From assembly GCA_023129415.1 (NCBI GenBank), contig JAGMCF010000041.1, positions 1-36,413 on the forward strand: DNA of 36,413 nt, in the 5' to 3' direction. The DNA is from Candidatus Cloacimonadota bacterium. Lineage in GTDB: Bacteria; Cloacimonadota; Cloacimonadia; JGIOTU-2. The notes below the pieces were generated by a model that searched no databases, was not told the origin of the DNA, and saw only the letters and a list, made by a program, of their open reading frames with translations. Shown here one piece after another: positions 31,772 to 36,413 of this stretch (within the stretch, counting starts at the first letter, position 1; every line of letters starts with the position of its first letter). The position numbers and the translations under genes were made by a program.

Positions 31772-33403
31772 TCAAAAAATTATCGGTTCATGATAAATAC
31801 CGAATTCTTCTTTTAATGTATTACACATCTCACCCAGCGTGACATAAGCTCTTACACAATCTAGTATATGTGGCATCAGATTCTCACGGTTTTCTGCTGC
31901 ATTACGGAGCTGTTTTAAATTTTCTTTAACTTTTACATTATTACGGTCTTCTTTTATTTGCTTGAGATCTTTAACTTGATTTTTCTCAACCTCTTCAGAA
32001 ATTTTTAAAGTTTCAATATCCACCTTTTCTTCTTCCTCGAATATATTAACGCCAATATGGTACTTCTCTCTCTTCTCTAATGCCCTTTGATATTCATAAG
32101 CACTACGAGAGATCTCTCTTTGGAAAAATCCTTTCTCAATTGCTGGAACCACACCACCTAATGTCTCTATTTTATCAAAGTATTCATAAGTAAGTTTTTC
32201 CAATTTATCTGTCAATGCTTCTACAAAATAAGAACCACCCAAGGGGTCTATAGTATTTGCAACTCCTGTTTCGTATGCAATTAATTGTTGGGTTCTCAAG
32301 GCAATCTTCACTGCTTTCTCTGTTGGCAAAGCATAGGTTTCATCCATTGAATTTGTATGCAATGATTGAGTTCCGCCCAATACTGGTGCTAATGCCTGAA
32401 ATGCAGTTCGAATAATATTATTCTCTGGCTGTTGTGCAGTGAGAGTACAACCTGCTGTTTGGGTATGAAATCTCATTAAGTACGAACGAGGATTTTGCGC
32501 TTTATATTTATCACGCATCACATTTGCCCAAATTCTTCGTGCTGCACGATATTTTGCAATTTCTTCAAAAAAATCTAAATGAGAATTAAAGAAGAAAGAA
32601 AGTCTTGGAGCAAACTTATCAACAGGCAAACCTGCTTTGATACCATACTCAACATAAGTTAAACCATTTGCCAATGTGAAAGCAAGTTCCTGTAATGCAG
32701 TTGAACCAGCCTCTCGTATATGATAACCGGAGATTGATATTGTATTCCATTTAGGAACATATTCAGAACAATATTCAAGAGTATCTGTAATAATCCGCAT
32801 CGATGGTTCAGGCGGATAAATCCATGTTTTTTGTGCCTGATATTCTTTTAGCATATCGTTTTGAATAGTACCTGTTAGAACCTTTGCAGGTAATCCTTGT
32901 TTTTCTCCTACTACGATATACATTGCCAGAAGCATAGCAGCAGGTGGATTGATCGTCATTGAGGTTGATATTTTATCAAGAGGAATGCCATCAAAGAGTG
33001 TTTCCATATCTCTGAGAGTATCAATTGCAACTCCGCATTTACCAACTTCTCCGAGTGAGAATGAGTCATCAGAATCTCGTCCATAAAGGGTTGGGAAATC
33101 AAAGGCAACGGACAATCCAGTTTGACCATGTTTCAAAAGATATTTATATCTATTATTAGTGTCTTTGGCTGTACCAAAACCTGAAAATTGGCGCATTGTC
33201 CAGAGTCTTCCACGATACATATTGGGATATACTCCACGAGTAAATGGAAATTCTCCGGGATAATTTAACTTTTGGTTATAATCAAAATTTTGGATGTCAT
33301 CATGTGTATAAAGCGGTTTAATAGGTAAATTAGAAACTGTGGAGAACTTAAAATCTCGTTCTTTAGATTTTTGCAGTTTTTCTTTCCAATTTTCTTTACT
33401 CAT
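31772..33403 (-). CDS. B12-dependent acyl-CoA mutase large subunit, isobutyryl-CoA mutase-like
   Basis: A 543-aa large (catalytic, TIM-barrel) subunit of the methylmalonyl-CoA mutase family, lacking the B12-binding domain, which must be a separate small subunit not seen here. ATG at 33403 is backed by AGGAG 5 nt upstream; the frame is open to 33460. The catalytic His is in [10 protein letters not shown] (His228). Residues that in methylmalonyl-CoA mutase bind the substrate carboxylate (Tyr89 and Arg207, P. shermanii numbering) are replaced: RQFSGF gives Phe73 and [13 protein letters not shown] gives Gln191. Phe/Gln is the pattern reported for isobutyryl-CoA mutase. The MeaB-type GTPase gene lies directly upstream. 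Confidence 0.88.
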   Translation of the reverse strand: MSKENWKEKLQKSKERDFKFSTVSNLPIKPLYTHDDIQNFDYNQKLNYPGEFPFTRGVYPNMYRGRLWTMRQFSGFGTAKDTNNRYKYLLKHGQTGLSVAFDFPTLYGRDSDDSFSLGEVGKCGVAIDTLRDMETLFDGIPLDKISTSMTINPPAAMLLAMYIVVGEKQGLPAKVLTGTIQNDMLKEYQAQKTWIYPPEPSMRIITDTLEYCSEYVPKWNTISISGYHIREAGSTALQELAFTLANGLTYVEYGIKAGLPVDKFAPRLSFFFNSHLDFFEEIAKYRAARRIWANVMRDKYKAQNPRSYLMRFHTQTAGCTLTAQQPENNIIRTAFQALAPVLGGTQSLHTNSMDETYALPTEKAVKIALRTQQLIAYETGVANTIDPLGGSYFVEALTDKLEKLTYEYFDKIETLGGVVPAIEKGFFQREISRSAYEYQRALEKREKYHIGVNIFEEEEKVDIETLKISEEVEKNQVKDLKQIKEDRNNVKVKENLKQLRNAAENRENLMPHILDCVRAYVTLGEMCNTLKEEFGIYHEPIIF

Positions 33404-33429
33404 CGAAACTCCTATGAATCCTTCTTTGG

Positions 33430-33559
33430 AGGATAATAGTAATTCTACACAGATAAACACTAATAAGACATAAAAAACACTGAAAAAAAATATTATTTAA
33501 AAAAGATTCATATTTTTCTGTGATAATCAGTTTAATCTGTGTTTTTCTGTGTGCTATTT
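33430..33559. repeat. Intergenic repeat with CTGTGT/ACACAG arms
   Basis: The spacer between the GTPase and mutase genes begins with ACACAGATAAACACTAATAA and ends with AATCTGTGTTTTTCTGTGTG, imperfect inverted arms of a dispersed repeat type. TAAACACTAATAAGAC (33454-33469) recurs at 21-36. It interrupts what would otherwise be a compact two-gene operon. Confidence 0.55.
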
Positions 33560-34504
33560 TTATCCTCCCCGTCCTTCTAAAACCTTCTTAGTAATTTCAT
33601 TTGCTATATTGTAAGGATTGTTTTTACGCTGATATATTTTGTCTATCAAGAACTCAAGTTCATCTTTATTAATAACATATTCTTTCAGGTGCGATTTGAT
33701 GTTCTCTTCAATTAATTCATGTATTCGCAATGTTAATTTTGTTTTTCTCTCTTCATCAAGTTTATGACTCTTCTCTAAATATTCTTTATGGGATTTTATT
33801 GTTGAAACAAGTTCTTCAATACCAATGTTTTCAATAGCTGTTGTTTTGAGTATTGGATAATGCCAGCCCAGTTTCTGTTCTCGTAGTTCAAAGGCAAATT
33901 TCAACTCCATAATTAAACTGTCACTTCCTTTCCTATCCCCTTTGTTAACTACTAATATATCTGCAACTTCCAGTAGTCCTGCTTTCATTGCTTGAACTGA
34001 ATCTCCAGATTCCGGGACTAAAACAACTACAGTGGTATCGCAGACTTGAGCAATATCCAATTCCACCTGACCCACACCAATTGTTTCAATCAAAATATAA
34101 TCCATACCAGAAGCATCGAGCACAAGAGCAGCATCTTTTGTCTTCTGTGCCAATCCACCCAGACTACCCCTTGATGCCATACTTCTTATAAAGACATTCT
34201 CATTTAATGCTAAATCAGTCATTCTAATACGGTCACCAAGTAAAGCACCGCCGGAAAAAGGCGATGTTGGGTCAACGGCTATGATACCAATTTTTTTATT
34301 CTCTTTTAGTAATTTTTTGGCAATAACATTTACAAGTGTAGATTTCCCGGCTCCAGGTGGACCTGTAATGCCAATATGATATGCTTTACCAGTATATGGA
34401 AAGATTTCTTCTAAAATCTTTGAATCAGTGCCATTTTCAACTGCAGTAATTGTTCTGGCAATGGCAATCTTATTTCCTTTTAATAAGTTTTGTATGTAAT
34501 GCAT
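33560..34504 (-). CDS. meaB: MeaB/ArgK-type GTPase for the acyl-CoA mutase
   Basis: A G3E-family GTPase chaperone that gates cobalamin loading and protects B12-dependent acyl-CoA mutases. The 314-aa protein has Walker A GPPGAGKST (48-56), PTSPFSGGALLGDRIRM, the switch-like ETIGVGQVELD, and the base-specificity motif NKGD. It is immediately upstream of the mutase large subunit across a repeat-containing gap. If that mutase acts on isobutyryl-CoA, this protein is functionally the stand-alone MeaI, which in IcmF is fused to the mutase. Confidence 0.92.
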   Translation of the reverse strand: MHYIQNLLKGNKIAIARTITAVENGTDSKILEEIFPYTGKAYHIGITGPPGAGKSTLVNVIAKKLLKENKKIGIIAVDPTSPFSGGALLGDRIRMTDLALNENVFIRSMASRGSLGGLAQKTKDAALVLDASGMDYILIETIGVGQVELDIAQVCDTTVVVLVPESGDSVQAMKAGLLEVADILVVNKGDRKGSDSLIMELKFAFELREQKLGWHYPILKTTAIENIGIEELVSTIKSHKEYLEKSHKLDEERKTKLTLRIHELIEENIKSHLKEYVINKDELEFLIDKIYQRKNNPYNIANEITKKVLEGRGG

Positions 34505-34566
34505 TTTTTATAATTATAACAATTTACAATTGAAGAAATTCAGATCTGCTATCTCATAATCTTTCA

Positions 34567-35517
34567 TTATTTATTCTTCTTATTATTGAAATCAAATAAT
34601 TTGGGAGATGTAAAATTAATATAAAATTCTTTAATTCGTCTTTCTGCTAATTTTACATATTCGCTGTCTATATCATATCCAACATAATGCCTATTTGTTT
34701 TTATTGCAGATATTGCTGTTTGCCCACTTCCAATAAATGGATCTAAAATTACTTCTTCTTCAAATGTATAAAGTTGAATTAGCCTATATGGAAGTTCTAC
34801 TGGGAATGGTGCTGGATGTCCTACCTTATGAGCGGGTTCTGCTGGAAATGTCCAAATGCTTTTAGTAAACTCAAGAAATTCTTCCTTAGAGATCGTGTTT
34901 TTTTTCTTATTCATATTCTTTCTTGAAAATGTACCTTTAGAAAAGACTAAAATATATTCATGAACATCCCGTAAAGTGGGATTAGAAGCAGAAAGCCAAC
35001 TACCCCACGCAGTTGAAGGGCTTGCACTTGAAGCTTTATTCCATATAATCTCTCCTCGCATAAGAAATCCTAAATCAAGCATATCTTTAACTATAAAAGT
35101 ATGTAGAGGAATATATGGTTTTCTCCCCAAATTTGCTATGTTTATACATGCTCTTCCTCCAGGAACAAGCACCCTTTGAATTTCTTTCCATATACGTTTT
35201 AAAAATTCTAAGTATTCTTCAAGTGTAAAATCTTCGTCATATTCTTTTCCTACATTATAAGGCGGTGAGGTAACCATCAGATGAACACTATCATCAGGTA
35301 ACTCTTCCATGTTTTCTGAAGATTTGCAAAAGATTTTATCCAAAAACTGCGAAGGGATAAGATTTTCTACATATTTGACTTTTTGCTCCTTAGGTAAACC
35401 CTCATATAATTTGCTTGTATAAAAAGGAGTAGAATCATGATTTACTCTACCCGGAGAACCAAAGGAGCTTGTTTGAGTTCCTCTTTTTCTTCGATTGGTT
35501 TTCATCTTAATCTTCAC
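34567..35517 (-). CDS. Type II DNA methyltransferase, beta-class, probably N4-cytosine
   Basis: A 316-aa amino-methyltransferase with the beta-class order: catalytic motif IV TSPPYN at residues 83-88, then the SAM-binding motif DPFIGSGQT at 259-267. The TSPPY form is common in N4-cytosine enzymes, though N6-adenine cannot be excluded. ASSASPSTAWGSWLSASNPT and DVHEYILVFSKG are typical of this family. The start region (MKIKMKTNRRKRG) is basic. It overlaps the upstream endonuclease gene by 11 bp, so the two form a restriction-modification pair translated together. Confidence 0.9.
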   Translation of the reverse strand: MKIKMKTNRRKRGTQTSSFGSPGRVNHDSTPFYTSKLYEGLPKEQKVKYVENLIPSQFLDKIFCKSSENMEELPDDSVHLMVTSPPYNVGKEYDEDFTLEEYLEFLKRIWKEIQRVLVPGGRACINIANLGRKPYIPLHTFIVKDMLDLGFLMRGEIIWNKASSASPSTAWGSWLSASNPTLRDVHEYILVFSKGTFSRKNMNKKKNTISKEEFLEFTKSIWTFPAEPAHKVGHPAPFPVELPYRLIQLYTFEEEVILDPFIGSGQTAISAIKTNRHYVGYDIDSEYVKLAERRIKEFYINFTSPKLFDFNNKKNK

Positions 35518-36139
35518 TCCAATAATCTACCCATTTTTTGAATGGATTGTATTCAATTTCTGTCTTTTGCCAAGGTATTTCAATAACCTTGGACATCTCA
35601 TCTTCAACTAAACTTGATAATGCTTCTTTGGTTATCTCTACACCTCTTGGATTTGTTCCTGGTTTAGGAAGTTTGATATATCCTTCTCTTCCAACCTTAT
35701 CAAAAAGTCTTTTCTGGACTTCTAAGGGTATGTAATAAAATCCACCTGTATCACCCCAATTAATTCGTATAAGTAAAATGTCACAATGTGGAAAATAAGT
35801 TTTACGGAATTCTCTTGCCTTTTCAGCATCTACTGTCCATATAAGTTTAACTCCACCAAATCCTTTAGCAGTTATTGTTTTTATAGATATAGGTACATTA
35901 AACAATCTTACATCAACCTCTGGTTCTGTTATAGGGATTTCTGTCTCCACATTCACTTCTCCAAATTTATAGATGAGCAAAGCAACAATTATTCTCTCAC
36001 GAAGAGAGCCAACTTCCATTCCAATCTTTCCTGCTCTTGAGCTTTCTAACTCTGCAAGTTGAAACAAGTATGGCAAACGTGTTTTAATTCTATCTATGAG
36101 TTTTTTATCCTCAAAAATTTCTATTAGACTGTTTGACAT
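35507..36139 (-). CDS. Type II restriction endonuclease, possibly ThaI-like
   Basis: A 210-aa protein whose 3' end overlaps the methyltransferase gene. ELESSRAGKIGMEVGSLRER (30-49) followed by EPEVDVRLFNVPISIKTIT (72-90) gives an E...D...xIK arrangement like a PD-(D/E)xK nuclease core, with Asp77 and Lys87 as candidates. From memory it resembles ThaI-family enzymes (recognition CGCG); this is not checked. A CG-only site would agree with a cytosine methyltransferase partner. Endonuclease-before-methyltransferase order means control of expression after transfer is an open question; no controller gene is seen. Confidence 0.7.
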   Translation of the reverse strand: MSNSLIEIFEDKKLIDRIKTRLPYLFQLAELESSRAGKIGMEVGSLRERIIVALLIYKFGEVNVETEIPITEPEVDVRLFNVPISIKTITAKGFGGVKLIWTVDAEKAREFRKTYFPHCDILLIRINWGDTGGFYYIPLEVQKRLFDKVGREGYIKLPKPGTNPRGVEITKEALSSLVEDEMSKVIEIPWQKTEIEYNPFKKWVDYWSED

Positions 36140-36256
36140 TTTCTCTTACTCCACATAAACGAAATTAAAATTAATTACTGTATAAATGAATTTCATTTAC
36201 TCCACTTATTTTCATATATGAATAGTATAGTTTTGTAAAATATACATTGATTAGCC

Positions 36257-36413
36257 CTAACTAAGCGATTCCCAAAGTATCTCAGCAATATCCATAACTT
36301 GAATATTTAGTTCCATTGATTTTATGGTTTCTTCAAACATTTGCAAGCAGTATGGACAAGCAACTGCAATAATTTCCGCACCTGTTTTAACCAATTGATT
36401 GATGCGAACATCA
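36257..36413 (-). CDS. CCG-domain Fe-S protein, C-terminal fragment
   Basis: The last 51 codons of a gene whose start lies beyond the window. The minus-strand frame reads DVRINQLVKTGAEIIAVACP, then YCLQMFEETIKSMELNIQVM, then DIAEILWESLS and stop (36257-36259). CPYCLQMFEE and the DIAEILWESL ending are typical of the second CCG (cysteine-rich) domain of heterodisulfide-reductase-related (Fe-S)-binding proteins that are often linked to electron-transfer flavoproteins and acyl-CoA oxidation. This would suit the nearby acyl-CoA mutase. The rest of the protein cannot be seen. Confidence 0.75.
   Translation of the reverse strand, partial: DVRINQLVKTGAEIIAVACPYCLQMFEETIKSMELNIQVMDIAEILWESLS

Noticed and set aside
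1-36413. tRNA or rRNA genes
   Set aside because: I saw no cloverleaf-like GC-richer block with a TTC-AA-type T-loop, and no rRNA-like stretch, on either strand; covariance search could still find one.

Overview
The window is AT-rich (roughly 30% GC by eye) and comes from a Gram-negative (diderm) bacterium. It carries LPS-export genes (kdsC, lptC, an lptA/OstA-like gene, lptB), an Omp85-type barrel protein and several lipoproteins. ASPIC/UnbV and FlgD-like domains, a B12-dependent acyl-CoA mutase, and dispersed short repeats that translate into recognisable peptides fit an uncultured FCB-group or Cloacimonadota-like lineage. That placement is inference: no rRNA or universal marker is present. 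Nearly every gene lies on the minus strand.

Layout from low to high coordinates. (1) 1-493 is a repeat-filled spacer. (2) 494-7429 holds a PEGA lipoprotein, then deoB, a PpiC-type prolyl isomerase and miaA as an overlapping set, then purH and a second lipoprotein. (3) 7502-11393 holds a fic gene beside the C-terminal remnant of an ASPIC/UnbV protein, followed by an intact 829-aa ASPIC/UnbV lipoprotein. (4) 11506-17958 holds a 998-aa protease/propeller/barrel protein, mtaB with a repeat expansion, purN, and a bifunctional phosphoglucose/phosphomannose isomerase. (5) 18226-26440 is ptsI, ptsH, hprK, hpf, a four-helix-bundle gene, lipA, lptB, lptA-like, lptC and kdsC. This matches the proteobacterial kdsC-lptCAB-rpoN-hpf-pts neighbourhood without rpoN. 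(6) 26491-26841 is a second four-helix-bundle gene. (7) 27369-29544 is the only plus-strand segment. It holds two genes, each preceded by the same ~100-bp promoter-bearing leader and followed by an attC-like imperfect hairpin, so it looks like two integron gene cassettes without an integrase in view. One encodes a divergent class III nucleotide-cyclase-like protein, the other an unrecognised protein. (8) 29739-31624 holds tandem TPR genes. (9) 31772-34504 holds an acyl-CoA mutase large subunit with isobutyryl-CoA-mutase-type active-site residues, and its MeaB-type GTPase. (10) 34567-36139 is a type II restriction-modification pair. (11) 36257-36413 is the C-terminus of a CCG-domain Fe-S protein.

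The strongest theme is repeat activity. At least eight short-repeat families are present and several have entered coding sequence: a 4 x 54-bp in-frame expansion in mtaB, a 57-bp in-frame insert in a TPR gene, the C-terminus of MiaA made from a small palindrome, the N-termini of MiaA and PurN made from repeat DNA, and the lipA stop codon lying in a heptamer array. This resembles Rickettsia palindromic elements in behaviour. The most notable possible system is the two-cassette attC array at 27.4-29.5 kb.
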